Origin: Granulicella sp.
Lineage (GTDB): Bacteria; Acidobacteriota; Terriglobia; Terriglobales; Acidobacteriaceae
NCBI GenBank assembly: GCA_025357875.1
Contig: JANYLK010000180.1
Location: 23,985-87,984 of the forward strand
Direction of reading: 5' to 3'
DNA length: 64,000 nt
Below the pieces are notes generated by a model, which was not told where the DNA came from, searched no databases, and saw only the letters and a list, made by a program, of their open reading frames with translations. Below, piece by piece: positions 1-9,027 of the stretch. The position numbers and the translations under genes are program-made. Position 1 is the first letter of the stretch. Each line of letters begins with the position of its first letter.

Positions 1-1
1 C

Positions 2-1141
2 CTCTCCGGCCGCATGACCATCCCTATCCCCAAACTCCGCCGAGAGCCAGGCCGCGAGCACCTCCACCTCACCGGAGCGCGCATCCACAATCTCCGCGGC
101 GTCGACATTGACATCCCCCTCAACCTCCTCTGCTGCGTCACTGGAGTCAGCGGCAGCGGCAAGTCCACACTCATCCACCAGGTCCTTTACCGAGCCCTCA
201 TGCAATCGCTCAACCGCGAACCCGGCGCCTCCGAACCCGAGCCAACCCACCTCTTCCGCGCCCTCTCCGGCACCCAGCACCTCAACGACGTCATCCTCGT
301 CGACCAGTCCCCCATCGGCCGCACACCGCGATCAAATCCAGTTACATATATAAAAGCCTTTGATGAAGTCCGCTCGCTCTTCGCCTCACAACCGGACTCC
401 AAACGCAAAGGCTTCAGTCCTGGCAGTTTTTCCTTCAACGTCCCCGGCGGCCGCTGCGACGTATGCGAGGGCGATGGCACGGTCACCGTAGAAATGCAGT
501 TCCTCGCCGACATCGAACTCCCCTGCGAAGAATGCAACGGAACCCGTTACAAATCCTCCATCCTCGACATCAAATACAAGGGTAAGAACATCCACGACGT
601 TCTCAATATGACCGTCAAGGGAGCCCTCACCTACTTCGCTGGCATTCCCAAGATCGTCGACAAGCTCTACGTCCTCGACGAGGTAGGCCTCGGATACGTT
701 CGCCTAGGCCAGTCCGCCACCACCCTCTCCGGTGGCGAAGCTCAGCGCGTCAAATTAGCCTCCCACCTCGCCACAGCGCGGTCTATCTCCAACCGCAGCA
801 GCTCGGATTCTGCCAGCAGCATCGCAGCCCGCGCGCGCAGCCGCACCCTCTACATCCTCGACGAGCCCACCACCGGCCTTCACTTCGACGACGTCCAAAA
901 ACTCCTCGCAGCCTTCCGCAAACTCATCGAAGGCGGAGGCTCCCTGCTCGTCATCGAACACAACCTCGACGTCATTAAGTCTGCCGACTGGGTCATCGAC
1001 ATGGGACCCGAGGGCGGCAGTGCCGGCGGCGAAATCGTAGCCATCGGCACCCCCGAAGAAATCGCCGCCAACCCCCACTCCCATACCGGCCACTACCTCG
1101 CCAAAGTCCTTGGCCTCACGCCACCAATCACCAATCGCTAA
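2..1141 (+). CDS. uvrA: Excinuclease ABC subunit UvrA, C-terminal part (5' end outside window)
   Basis: UvrA is the damage-recognising ATPase of nucleotide excision repair, acting with UvrB in the cytoplasm. The reading frame is open at the window edge (LSGR precedes the first Met, matching the family's SGxxxIPxPxxRR stretch), so the ATG at 14 is internal. Visible parts are the second Walker A (GVSGSGKST, near residue 44 of the fragment), the zinc module CDVC-x19-CEEC (residues 148-174), the ABC signature LSGGEAQRVKLA and Walker B LYILDEPTTGLH. Between signature and Walker B lies a Ser/Ala/Arg-rich insert (RSISNRSSSDSASSIAARAR) longer than the few residues usual there. Roughly 600 N-terminal residues are missing from view. 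Identification is secure. Confidence 0.96.
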   Translation, partial: LSGRMTIPIPKLRREPGREHLHLTGARIHNLRGVDIDIPLNLLCCVTGVSGSGKSTLIHQVLYRALMQSLNREPGASEPEPTHLFRALSGTQHLNDVILVDQSPIGRTPRSNPVTYIKAFDEVRSLFASQPDSKRKGFSPGSFSFNVPGGRCDVCEGDGTVTVEMQFLADIELPCEECNGTRYKSSILDIKYKGKNIHDVLNMTVKGALTYFAGIPKIVDKLYVLDEVGLGYVRLGQSATTLSGGEAQRVKLASHLATARSISNRSSSDSASSIAARARSRTLYILDEPTTGLHFDDVQKLLAAFRKLIEGGGSLLVIEHNLDVIKSADWVIDMGPEGGSAGGEIVAIGTPEEIAANPHSHTGHYLAKVLGLTPPITNR

Positions 1142-1208
1142 CATCGCGGATCGTCATTCCCTACGGGTCGTCACTCTGAGCGCAGCTCAGAATCTCAATA
1201 GTTGCTTT

Positions 1209-1274
1209 TTTGTTTGTCATTCCGCAACGCTTTGTTTGTCATTCCGCAGCGCTTTGTTTGTCATTCCGCAGCGC
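1209..1274. repeat. Three tandem 22-bp units, TTTGTTTGTCATTCCGCAGCGC
   Basis: Three consecutive 22-bp copies follow uvrA: 1209-1230, 1231-1252 and 1253-1274. The first differs from the others by one base (CAACGC for CAGCGC). The array runs into GCAGCGGAGGAATCTGC, a phrase resembling the intergenic GTCATTC...GAGGAATCTGC repeats common in acidobacterial genomes. A related phrase (GTCACTCTGAGCGCAGCTCAGAATCTC) sits just upstream at about 1169-1195. No gene is seen in 1142-1336. Confidence 0.85.
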
Positions 1275-1336
1275 AGCGGAGGAATCTGCTTTTATTCTCT
1301 CGCTAGTCATCGGCAAATCGGCGCAAATCCTTCTAC

Positions 1337-2814
1337 TCACTTCACCCCCACTGGCTGCAACCAAGCCCCATCTCCCGCCGAATCCCACACCGCCAACCTA
1401 ACCCACTTCTTCCCGGTAGCATCAAACGGAATCCTCAGCGTCTTAGTCCCAAACGCCGTAGTATCGGTCAGCTTAACTATCTTCCGATCGACGGTAGTCC
1501 CATCGCTCCAAACCACCTCCGCAAAATCCAACGGAAACGTGTACTCAATATCCGCCATATAAACGCTTTCGTGCCGGCGCCTTCAATGGCCCAGCTATGA
1601 AAAAAATATCTCCCCGGTAGTTCCAAATAAATTTCCTTCGTGAATCCCCTCCACAATAGGCGCTCAGCTCTCGTTGTAAGTCGGGAGCTTATCCAGCTTC
1701 AAGTAATTAATAGCTAGAAACGGATAAGTATCGTCATCGTGGCCACTTCATATAAGTGTCGCCCTCAGCCAGTATGAACTTCGGCTTCTGAGCCCAGTTA
1801 CTCATCTCGTAATTCCAACCAAAGCACCGTACCTCACACAACCGTTGTGCGAAAGATCAACCGGCAGTGACTCCGACGACCCACCATTAAACCGATCGCT
1901 CAAAAACAAATCCTTATCCTTATACATATCCGGAAACAGAGCCGAGCTCTTCGTCCGCGGATGCGCCACCCACAAAATGCTCTTCGTCTCATCCACAAAC
2001 TTCAGTACGTAATCTGCTGAGTTGAGGTGGTAAACCGTCCCATATCCCGGCACCTCCTCCTCAAACGGCTGCCCCGCATCCCGCGGACCAGAGTGAGTAA
2101 AGTAAGTCGGCTTCGGATTCATCAAATACCAATGCCCGTCGAGAAAAGTATTAGCCTCCTCTTCCGGCATCACTAGAAAATTCTTGTCAGATAGCTTCCG
2201 AGCACCCTCGAAATAGGCCTTCTGCTCCGTCAACCTCTTTGAGATGGTGCGAGATCGCGGGACTTCGGATTTATGTCCGACGCTGGGGTTGTTTGCGCGT
2301 GATTTGCAGTACAAGCATCTGATCTGTAACTCACCGCGGCACATTTTATCTCAGACTCCGTCCGCCCCGGCCCCACCCAGTGGCTCGCATCCGTACCCGG
2401 CACGGCCAGCGGAGCATCCCAGAACACATTCCACTTGTACCGCTCCTCGTTCTCCGGAGTGTCCAGCTTAAGCCGCTTCAAGATATCTAGTTCGGTCTTC
2501 GACATCCGCCGCCGTCCCGTCGTTACCTCGAACTGCGGTGCCAAATTCTTCCCCAGTACCACCCACGCCCCACCCATCTTCCGCGCCGCCAGCTCTGCCA
2601 TCACCGGCTGTCCATCGTGCACAGAAAACTCCCCCCTTAAGCCCTGCTGCCCTTCTCCTTGCCACGTCAGCGTCACTCCACCGTGCGCCGCCACCGCCCG
2701 CACCCCATCCACAGCTTTGTAAGCCTGCATCTTACAGTTCACATCCTGCGCGGCTCCCGCAACGGAAATCATCCCCAAACCCAACACAACCGCGAGCATC
2801 TTCATCTGATCCAT
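1337..2814 (-). pseudogene. Decayed secreted metallohydrolase-like gene (acidobacterial CehA/McbA-like type)
   Basis: Pieces of one long secreted protein lie in order on the minus strand but in different frames. The N-terminus (2230-2814) has a signal peptide ending near GAAQDVNC and a WNVFWDAPLAVPG stretch. A central piece (1802-2344) reads FLVMPEEEANTFLDGHWYL and WVAHPRTKSSALFPD. Between the listed ORFs I can read FILAEGDTYMKW, NYLKLDKLPTYNES and FFHSWAIEGAGTKAF, each separated by a frame change or stop. The C-terminus (1337-1558) reads FAEVVWSDGTTVDRKI. Intact relatives, as I recall them, are about 900-1000 residues, so several hundred codons are missing, mainly between the first and second pieces. 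At least four frame changes and several stops rule out one intact protein. The family name is from memory and less certain than the decay. Confidence 0.8.
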
Positions 2815-3018
2815 TTAGTTTTCCCATTTCGCTCCGCCGTTAGTCCCACCCGGCAGACAGGTTCGCAAGCTCTCACGCCGCCCACCGCTGCATGACAGAA
2901 GCAAAATCAACGGACCTCACTACACCACGGCCTGTTATCACGCGAAGCGCAGCCTTGCTCCGCAAATTGATCCCGACTGCAGCACTTCTCGCGGAGCATC
3001 GCGTTTGATACCACTTTT

Positions 3019-3363
3019 GTGGGAGTGTCGCTGTACCATCTCCAAGCTAATTTAAGTCTGGTAGATCGCGGCGCGCGTACAAGGGGGCTTCCTTTGGTAG
3101 AACCGATCCCAACTTTCATTCCGCACGAATCAAATCGATCCCTCCTCGCTGGCCTCTCAGGCGATGAGTCTGGACAGGACCTGATCGAATACGCTTTGCT
3201 TGCGGGTGTCCTCGCCCTCGGTGCAATTGCCAGCACTAGTGACCTTGCCGCTACCGTCGCCAACAACGTGAACAATATCGCCAACGCAGTCACCAACATA
3301 TTTCCAGCAGCGCCGCCCGCCGACGACGATGGAGGCCACGGCGGGGATCACGGCCACGGCTAA
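3019..3363 (+). CDS. Flp/Fap-type pilin subunit
   Basis: A short protein with the class III pilin core GQDLIEYALLAGVLALGAIA: a charged region ending in Gly, then an acidic residue and a single hydrophobic helix, as in Flp pilins of Tad secretion systems. The mature part ends in an unusual Asp/Gly/His-rich tail (DDDGGHGGDHGHG). The ORF track begins at a GTG with a 45-residue leader, longer than usual for Flp. The true start is probably an internal GTG or TTG, because no ATG lies close to the pilin core. No tad/cpa assembly genes are in the window. It would be inserted in the inner membrane, processed by a prepilin peptidase and assembled outside. A short hairpin follows. Confidence 0.75.
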   Translation: MGVSLYHLQANLSLVDRGARTRGLPLVEPIPTFIPHESNRSLLAGLSGDESGQDLIEYALLAGVLALGAIASTSDLAATVANNVNNIANAVTNIFPAAPPADDDGGHGGDHGHG

Positions 3364-3431
3364 CACTCCCACCCATGACTTTCGAAATCCCGGTAGCCCC
3401 AAGCCCTTGATATAATCAATGCAAAGACAAA

Positions 3432-3460
3432 GCCCGGCCCCATGCCGGGCCTTAGCTTTT
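3432..3460 (+). terminator. Hairpin after the pilin gene
   Basis: GCCCGGC (3432-3438) pairs with GCCGGGC (3444-3450) around a 5-nt loop, followed by CTTAGCTTTT. This has the shape of a weak intrinsic terminator between the pilin gene and the TPR gene. Confidence 0.55.
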
Positions 3461-3485
3461 AAGCCGCCGCAAGGGTCATCGCACA

Positions 3486-4958
3486 ATGCCACTAGGATCC
3501 ATTTCAGACGTTCACGCGCTCAGGCGAAACTTCTCTCTTTGTTCTGTCTGCACTGTTCGCTGCATCGTCGTCGCGTTCTCGCTTTTTCCAACGGCTCTGC
3601 CCGCCCAGGACTTTTCCCACCCAGACACCCGACCCGACCCGCAAGCAGCCCTAGTCCAGCAAGCCAACGACGCCGTAGCCGCCCGCGACTTCCCCGCCGC
3701 GCTGAAAGTCCTCACCACCCTCAACGCACAGACGCCCAACAATCCTCAAATTCTCTACAACCTCGGCCTCACCCTTGAGGCACTGGCGACCGACGCACTC
3801 CCTCCGTATACCGCTGAAACTAGCCGATCCACCTCGATCGCAGCTACCGGCACGGTACTGACCGCCGAATCCTGCTACCGCGCAGCCATCGCCGCCGACC
3901 CCACGTTCGCCGACTCGCACGTCGCACTCGGCCTTCTGCTCGCGCGCTCCAACCATTCCAGCCAGCCACAACTCGCCGAAGCCCGCACCCAACTCCTGGC
4001 TGCAACCGCGCTCCCCGACGCCGCCCCCACCCTCAAAGCCCACGCCTTTCGCGCTCTCGCCCGCCTCGATCTCCAGGCCGCCCCACCCAATCCCACCGCA
4101 GCCTCCACCGACCTCCTCGCCGCTCTCAAACTCACCGCCGAGCAGCCCGACGACATCCTGCTCTCCGCCCAGATCGCCGAAGCCGCCGCAGACCTTCCCG
4201 CAGCCGAGCAAGCCTATCGACGCTATCTCGCCCTCGCCGACAACGCCACCAACCCGCAGGCTACCGCCGACCTCGCCCACATCCTGCTAGCAGAGCATCA
4301 CCCCGCCGACGCCGAAGCCGTGCTCATCCCCGCCCTCGCCGCAGACCCCACCAATCCCAGCTTCATTGCCCAACTTGCGGAAGCCTACCTCGCCTCGGGC
4401 GACCAAACCAAAATCGCCCAGGCCGTCCCGCTCGTCGAAGCTCTCCACACAAAAATCCCCGCCAACTCCAACATCACACGCATGCTAGCCCGCGTCTACC
4501 TCGAAACCGGCCATCCCGAACAGGCCGACCCACTCTATGCCGCTCTTATCTCCGCCCAGTCCGACCACCCCGATCCGACGCTACTCGACGACCGTGCCGA
4601 GGTTCTCCTCCGCCTCCACCGCCCCGCCGCAGCCGAAAAACTGCTCAAGCAGGCCGTCGCCAACCCCGCCGCCTTTCCCGATCCTCAGGCCTTCGCTGAC
4701 GCGGCTACCCACCTGGCCTTCGCCGCCGCCGAGATTGACGACCCAAGAATTACTTTGCAAGCGTTAGCTCTCCGTGCTACAGTCCAGCAACCTTCACCGT
4801 CGTCTCTCTTCCTTGAGGCAACGGCGAACGACAATTTGCATCAAAATGGCAAGGCTGCCGCACTCTACAAACAGTTTCTCGCAGTGGCCCACGGAACGTT
4901 GCCCGATCAGGAGTTGCAGGCGTCCACCCGTCTCGCCGCCCTCCAACACACGAAGTAA
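3486..4958 (+). CDS. Secreted tetratricopeptide-repeat protein
   Basis: A 490-residue Ala-rich protein with a signal-peptide-like N-terminus (hydrophobic CIVVAFSLFPTALPAQ, cleavage near residue 41) followed by TPR-like helical pairs across most of its length. Examples are ALKVLTTLNAQTPNNPQILYNLGLTLEA, DSHVALGLLLARS and ITRMLARVYLETGHPEQADPLYAAL. TPR domains act as protein-binding scaffolds; no enzymatic motif is visible. Export to periplasm or outer membrane is inferred. It is followed after 25 bp by a small secreted protein and then by a second one, probably as one transcription unit. The ATG at 3486 is chosen because it precedes the signal peptide directly. Partner and function are unknown. 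Confidence 0.8.
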   Translation: MPLGSISDVHALRRNFSLCSVCTVRCIVVAFSLFPTALPAQDFSHPDTRPDPQAALVQQANDAVAARDFPAALKVLTTLNAQTPNNPQILYNLGLTLEALATDALPPYTAETSRSTSIAATGTVLTAESCYRAAIAADPTFADSHVALGLLLARSNHSSQPQLAEARTQLLAATALPDAAPTLKAHAFRALARLDLQAAPPNPTAASTDLLAALKLTAEQPDDILLSAQIAEAAADLPAAEQAYRRYLALADNATNPQATADLAHILLAEHHPADAEAVLIPALAADPTNPSFIAQLAEAYLASGDQTKIAQAVPLVEALHTKIPANSNITRMLARVYLETGHPEQADPLYAALISAQSDHPDPTLLDDRAEVLLRLHRPAAAEKLLKQAVANPAAFPDPQAFADAATHLAFAAAEIDDPRITLQALALRATVQQPSPSSLFLEATANDNLHQNGKAAALYKQFLAVAHGTLPDQELQASTRLAALQHTK

Positions 4959-4983
4959 GCACGCGATCACCAAGAGGTGACTC

Positions 4984-5487
4984 ATGAGCTCTCCCCTTCG
5001 GCCCCCCGCCCGTCTCACCCAACTCTTCAGCCCGATGCTGCACCTCGCCTGCCTGGGGATTCTCTCCACCCTCTGTATCGCGATCCCCGCCCGCGCCGCA
5101 GCCGACGAGGTCATTCCCAGCCCCGACGTCCTCGCCCAACTTGAGTTGCGCGCCAGCCAGGCCAATCCCCGCGAGCAGTGCTTCCTTTACACCCAACTCA
5201 TCCACACCATGACCCAGAAGGCTGGCCGTGAGATCGCCGACGGCGACACCGAACAAGCCGCCCACACGCTCACCCAGGTTAACCACTACGCCCACCTCAT
5301 CCACGTCAACCTCGCCCACGACGCCAAACGAATTAAAGACGCGGAGCAGTTGATGCATAACACTACTTACCGCCTGGCCCAGGTTCTCCACCTCGTATCC
5401 GGCCAGGACAAAGCCACCGTCCAGGACACCCTCAAGCAGCTCGACCAGGTGAATGACGAACTCCTGGCGCAGGTCTTCACCCACTGA
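4984..5487 (+). CDS. Small secreted helical protein, function unknown
   Basis: A 167-residue protein with a clear signal peptide (LACLGILSTLCIAIPARAAADE) and a mature part predicted by eye to be nearly all helical: PREQCFLYTQLIHTMTQKAGREIADGDTEQAAHTL and onward. It has one mature cysteine inside a P-x-E-Q-C-FLYTQL stretch. A similar stretch, PPDCVLLYAKFL, occurs in the next gene at 5612, so the two look like diverged paralogues. It lies 25 bp downstream of the TPR gene, suggesting co-expression and a shared complex (inference). I do not recognise a named family. Confidence 0.7.
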   Translation: MSSPLRPPARLTQLFSPMLHLACLGILSTLCIAIPARAAADEVIPSPDVLAQLELRASQANPREQCFLYTQLIHTMTQKAGREIADGDTEQAAHTLTQVNHYAHLIHVNLAHDAKRIKDAEQLMHNTTYRLAQVLHLVSGQDKATVQDTLKQLDQVNDELLAQVFTH

Positions 5488-5611
5488 TCGCGAACAGAAT
5501 TGCCCCGCTGAGAAGTGACTTGCCACACCGCCCTCCCCATCTATGTGATCCTTGGCGTAGAATCCGCGTTAGGCCGGTTTCATCCTAAGCGTAAACTCCC
5601 CAATCTCCTTA

Positions 5612-6244
5612 TTGTCATCCGCGAAGGACCCCAGTATTTTGCGACCTATTCCGTCAGCGCGCCGGCATCCTCAGATCTTTCGGAAGAGCGCCTTCGCACT
5701 CATTGCGATCTCCTTGTTTCTCTGCATTCTCACTTGCATCCCAGTCCGCGCCCAGATCCGCGATTCCGCCCTCTCCGAAGCCGAGATAGAAAAAGTCCGC
5801 GAACTCCGCTACTACCCACCCGACTGCGTTCTGCTCTATGCAAAATTCCTGGACCTCCGCACCCAGGAGATCCACGACGTCTACGCCAAGCCCCGCCGCC
5901 CCGGCCGCGAGCAGGATACCCACGACCTACTTGAGCAGTTCACCTCCATCGCCGATGAGCTACTGGACAACCTCGACGACTACGGCCCTCGTCACGTAGA
6001 CATCCGCAAGGCGCTCCCCAAGATCATCGAAGCCACCGACCGCTGGGCCTCTGCCCTCAAGTCCCCGCCGGACAACGAAACCTACGACGTCGCACGCAAG
6101 GTTGCGCTGGAATCTATCCGCGATCTCCGCGAATCCGCAACCGAACTAGCTGCCTCTCAGTCCACCTGGTTTAAAGCCCATCCGCCCTCCAAGCAACCCA
6201 GCCAAAACCCCGACGCAGCCCCACCCATAGACATTCCCCGCTAA
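5612..6244 (+). CDS. Secreted helical protein, probable paralogue of the preceding gene
   Basis: A 210-residue protein with an N-terminal hydrophobic segment (FALIAISLFLCILTCIPVRAQ) that looks like a signal peptide with a long positively charged leader. The mature region is helical and contains PPDCVLLYAKFLDLRTQEIHDVY, aligning by eye with PREQCFLYTQLIHTMTQ in the gene before. It ends in a Pro/Gln-rich low-complexity tail. The start is a TTG at 5612; no better start precedes the signal sequence, so the N-terminus is uncertain. It sits 124 bp after the upstream gene on the same strand. The function is unknown; the conserved single cysteine and the pairing with a TPR protein are the only clues. 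Confidence 0.65.
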   Translation: MSSAKDPSILRPIPSARRHPQIFRKSAFALIAISLFLCILTCIPVRAQIRDSALSEAEIEKVRELRYYPPDCVLLYAKFLDLRTQEIHDVYAKPRRPGREQDTHDLLEQFTSIADELLDNLDDYGPRHVDIRKALPKIIEATDRWASALKSPPDNETYDVARKVALESIRDLRESATELAASQSTWFKAHPPSKQPSQNPDAAPPIDIPR

Positions 6245-6413
6245 CCACAAACGCGATCGCAGAAGCGCCGCACGTGTACAGCTATCCACCAGGGAACACC
6301 TTGCACCACATACAACTCAAGGGCTGGCTAGCCGCGTTTCCCAACTGGAAAATGCAACGTCGCCAGCACCTGACCGTATCAAACATCATCGCTCGCAGTG
6401 CGCGGCCAAAGAA

Positions 6414-6530
6414 CTAAAAGTTAATCTTCCCAGCGAACTGCAGAAAACGTCGCTCGTCGTTCGAGCCGCCGTTGTTTCCAATCCCGCACGAACCGACGCC
6501 AAACCGCTCGTCGGAGCCGAGACCCTGCCC
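6414..6530 (-). pseudogene. Stub of a TonB-dependent receptor C-terminus
   Basis: Reading the minus strand just beyond the 3' end of the ABC ATPase gene gives QGLGSDERFGVG...NDERRFLQFAGKINF followed by TAG at 6414-6416. ND-x-RxLQFAGK-x-x-F at the extreme C-terminus is typical of the last beta strand of large acidobacterial TonB-dependent receptors. Nothing else of such a gene remains, so this is about 38 codons left after a deletion whose far side is now the ABC gene. The rest of 6245-6413 shows no recognisable feature. Confidence 0.5.
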
Positions 6531-7345
6531 TACCACGCATGGAAGAACCCATCCTGCTCCGTCACCCGAACCTCCGCTCCGAACAGCTCGCTCAACACCG
6601 CCCCGGTCAACAGCTTCTCCTTCGCCCCATCCGCCACGATCCGACCTGCCCGCATCAGGATAACGCGCTCAATCTCCGGCAGAATATCCGCAATGTGGTG
6701 TGTGATCAGCAGAATCCCAGTCCCCTGCTGCGCCAAACGCCGCAGCATCCTGCGCAACTCCTGCTGCGCCGCCAGGTCCAGGGCATTCGAAGGCTCATCC
6801 AGCAGCAACATCTGTTCAGTCGCACCAGGATCGGCGCTGGCCGCGGCGCTTGCACCCGAACCCACCAGCGCGCGCCCAATCATCACCCGCCGCTGCTCAC
6901 CCGCCGACATCTCGCCCACTACCTTGTCTCCGATCTCCACCGCGCCGACCAGCTCCAGCACCTCCTCCGCACGAGCCCGCATCCCGTCCGTCACGGTGAG
7001 ATTCGGCCACAGCGTCGAGCTCGAAAAGAATCCCGTCAGCACCGCATCCCGCCCTGTAGTCCGCAGCGTCGCCTTTCCCGGCAACTCAGCCGACACCACA
7101 CCCAGCCGCTTCTTCAGCTCAGTCAAATCCCACCGTTCACGCCCAAAGATGCTTACCCGCGTTCCGTCCACCGCCAACGGATAGCACTCACACGTCATCG
7201 TCTTGATGAGCGTCGATTTGCCGCATCCATTCGGTCCAAGGATGGCAATATGCTCGCCCGCATCCACTTGCAGATTGACATCATGGAGCACAGTTGTCTC
7301 GCCACGCGCCACGTTCACATGCTCCAATTTAATAAAGGAAGACAT
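6530..7345 (-). CDS. ABC transporter ATP-binding protein (ModF/YlmA-like)
   Basis: A single 271-residue ATP-binding domain. Walker A is GPNGCGKST (residues 37-45), the signature is MSAGEQRRVMIGRAL instead of LSGGQ, Walker B is MLLLDEPSNALD, and the switch histidine lies in LLITHH. A short Ala/Ser/Gly insert (GSGASAAASADPGATEQ) separates signature and Walker B. The variant signature and layout resemble stand-alone ModF/YlmA-type ATPases. No permease or binding protein is adjacent, so the cargo cannot be stated. It is divergent from the GT-C gene at 7417, with a 71-bp shared promoter region. Confidence 0.85.
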   Translation of the reverse strand: MSSFIKLEHVNVARGETTVLHDVNLQVDAGEHIAILGPNGCGKSTLIKTMTCECYPLAVDGTRVSIFGRERWDLTELKKRLGVVSAELPGKATLRTTGRDAVLTGFFSSSTLWPNLTVTDGMRARAEEVLELVGAVEIGDKVVGEMSAGEQRRVMIGRALVGSGASAAASADPGATEQMLLLDEPSNALDLAAQQELRRMLRRLAQQGTGILLITHHIADILPEIERVILMRAGRIVADGAKEKLLTGAVLSELFGAEVRVTEQDGFFHAW

Positions 7346-7416
7346 GCCTCAAGAATAGTCGGCCGTGCGCGCCAACGCATCCTTCTATAATCACGATTGG
7401 TCCGAGCCACCAAACA

Positions 7417-9003
7417 ATGCCCTCAGAAGTCAGTCTGACCCAAACAGAACGGCCCGCCTCCTCAAACTTGGCGAGCTTTGTGATTCTGGCTGTTGCCACA
7501 CTCTGGTGCATCTACTGGTTTATCCACGCGCGCGGATATTGGGAAGACGACGCCTATATCCATCTCGAGTTCGCCCGCAGTGTCGCCACCGGCCGCGGCT
7601 TTGCCTTCAACGGCCACGTCGTCGCCGGCGACACCGCGCCGCTCTGGGTTTTGCTCCTCGCCGCAATGCACGTCATCATCCCCGACTGGCTGAGCGCGGG
7701 CAAAGCCCTCACAGTCTGCGGCGCGATCTTCGGACTCGCAGGAATTTACGCCTTCGCCCGCAACCTCGCCGCGCAGCTTCTGCCCACTGCGACACTCTTC
7801 CCAGCCGCGATGATACTGCTCATCGTCGCTAACCCGTACTCCTGCTACTGGCTCTTCTCCGGAATGGAACCCATCACAGCCGCAGGGCTATCCTGCTTCG
7901 CCGTCCTCGCCGCCACCCGCGATCAGCCGACCACGAAGTCATTCCTCACCGCTTGCCTGCTCGCCGGCGTCGCCCCGCTCCTGCGACCGGAGATGATCTT
8001 CCTCACCGCACTACTGGTACTCCCGCTCTTCGCGCAATTCCGCCGCCTTCCCGCTGCATCGGCTCGTCTCCCCATCCTTATCGCTGGCCTGATCCTGCTC
8101 TGCGCGCCGCTCGCACTCTGGTCCATTTACTCGCTCCACGCCTTTGGCCATGTACTCCCCAACACTAACGCCGCGAAGCGCGCAAACCCTGGAGACTCCG
8201 TCGTCCGCCGCCTCGCGTCTGCCTACTCGCTCGGCTTCCCTGTGATTGCCGGCGGATTCTTCGCTGGAATCGCCTGTCTCTTTCTTCGACCACTAACGTT
8301 TCGTCGCTCGATCCAGCACGCAGTTGCCTCAACCTTCGCGGGAGTCTCAGAGCCCTCAACCAGCCTTCCATCCGCAGGCTGGATCTTCATTCTCTGGCCG
8401 TCGATCGCGGCGTTCTTCTACGTGGTCGACCACACCTACGTGCAGACTCGATACATCCTCGTCAGTGCTCCCGGATTGTCCATCGTCATCCTGCTACTCG
8501 CGCTCCAGGCATCCCGATTCGCAGGCCGAGCGGTCTATATTGTTGCGCTCGTTGCAGCGCTTACCGTCAGCATTGTCACGGTCCGGCCCTTTATCCGTAA
8601 CAAAGGAATCTCCTGCCAAGCGACCAAAGAGTTTGCCCTCTTCATTCGAGACCATATTCCGGCCGACGAGCCCGTCGCCGCCTACGCAATAGGCCAAATC
8701 GCCTTCGTCTCCGAACACCCAATCGTCGACACCGGCGGAATCACGCGTCCCGGAGCGATTCCCTACCTCAACTCACCACCTGACCTGTTGCGCTGGGCAC
8801 ACTCGCAGGGCGCACGATACCAAATCACCGACCATCAGCCTGAGCCTGGAGCAACAGTGGCTTACTCCGCCTATATGCCGTTCATCGGATGGACCTTCCA
8901 CACCGCGCGTTACGCCTCGTCCGCGCGAGGCGAAATATGGAAGCTCGCTCCTTCCTCCAACGCGCTCCAGCAGGCGGATGGACCGCGCGCAACACAACCA
9001 TAA
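7417..9003 (+). CDS. Polytopic membrane glycosyltransferase, GT-C/ArnT-like
   Basis: A 528-residue integral membrane protein with about ten hydrophobic helices (first at VILAVATLWCIYWFI). The first periplasmic loop carries an acidic pair in GYWEDDAYIHLEFARS, the position and form expected for the catalytic/metal-binding motif of GT-C enzymes using polyprenyl-phosphate sugars. A soluble C-terminal region follows (residues about 400-528). The family (glycosyltransferase 39-like) is inferred from this architecture; substrate and acceptor cannot be read. The gene starts at an ATG 71 bp from a divergent ABC ATPase gene and is followed 25 bp later by a dehydrogenase gene on the same strand. Confidence 0.7.
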   Translation: MPSEVSLTQTERPASSNLASFVILAVATLWCIYWFIHARGYWEDDAYIHLEFARSVATGRGFAFNGHVVAGDTAPLWVLLLAAMHVIIPDWLSAGKALTVCGAIFGLAGIYAFARNLAAQLLPTATLFPAAMILLIVANPYSCYWLFSGMEPITAAGLSCFAVLAATRDQPTTKSFLTACLLAGVAPLLRPEMIFLTALLVLPLFAQFRRLPAASARLPILIAGLILLCAPLALWSIYSLHAFGHVLPNTNAAKRANPGDSVVRRLASAYSLGFPVIAGGFFAGIACLFLRPLTFRRSIQHAVASTFAGVSEPSTSLPSAGWIFILWPSIAAFFYVVDHTYVQTRYILVSAPGLSIVILLLALQASRFAGRAVYIVALVAALTVSIVTVRPFIRNKGISCQATKEFALFIRDHIPADEPVAAYAIGQIAFVSEHPIVDTGGITRPGAIPYLNSPPDLLRWAHSQGARYQITDHQPEPGATVAYSAYMPFIGWTFHTARYASSARGEIWKLAPSSNALQQADGPRATQP

Positions 9004-9027
9004 TCTTTCGGCCACCGAATCGACCCC

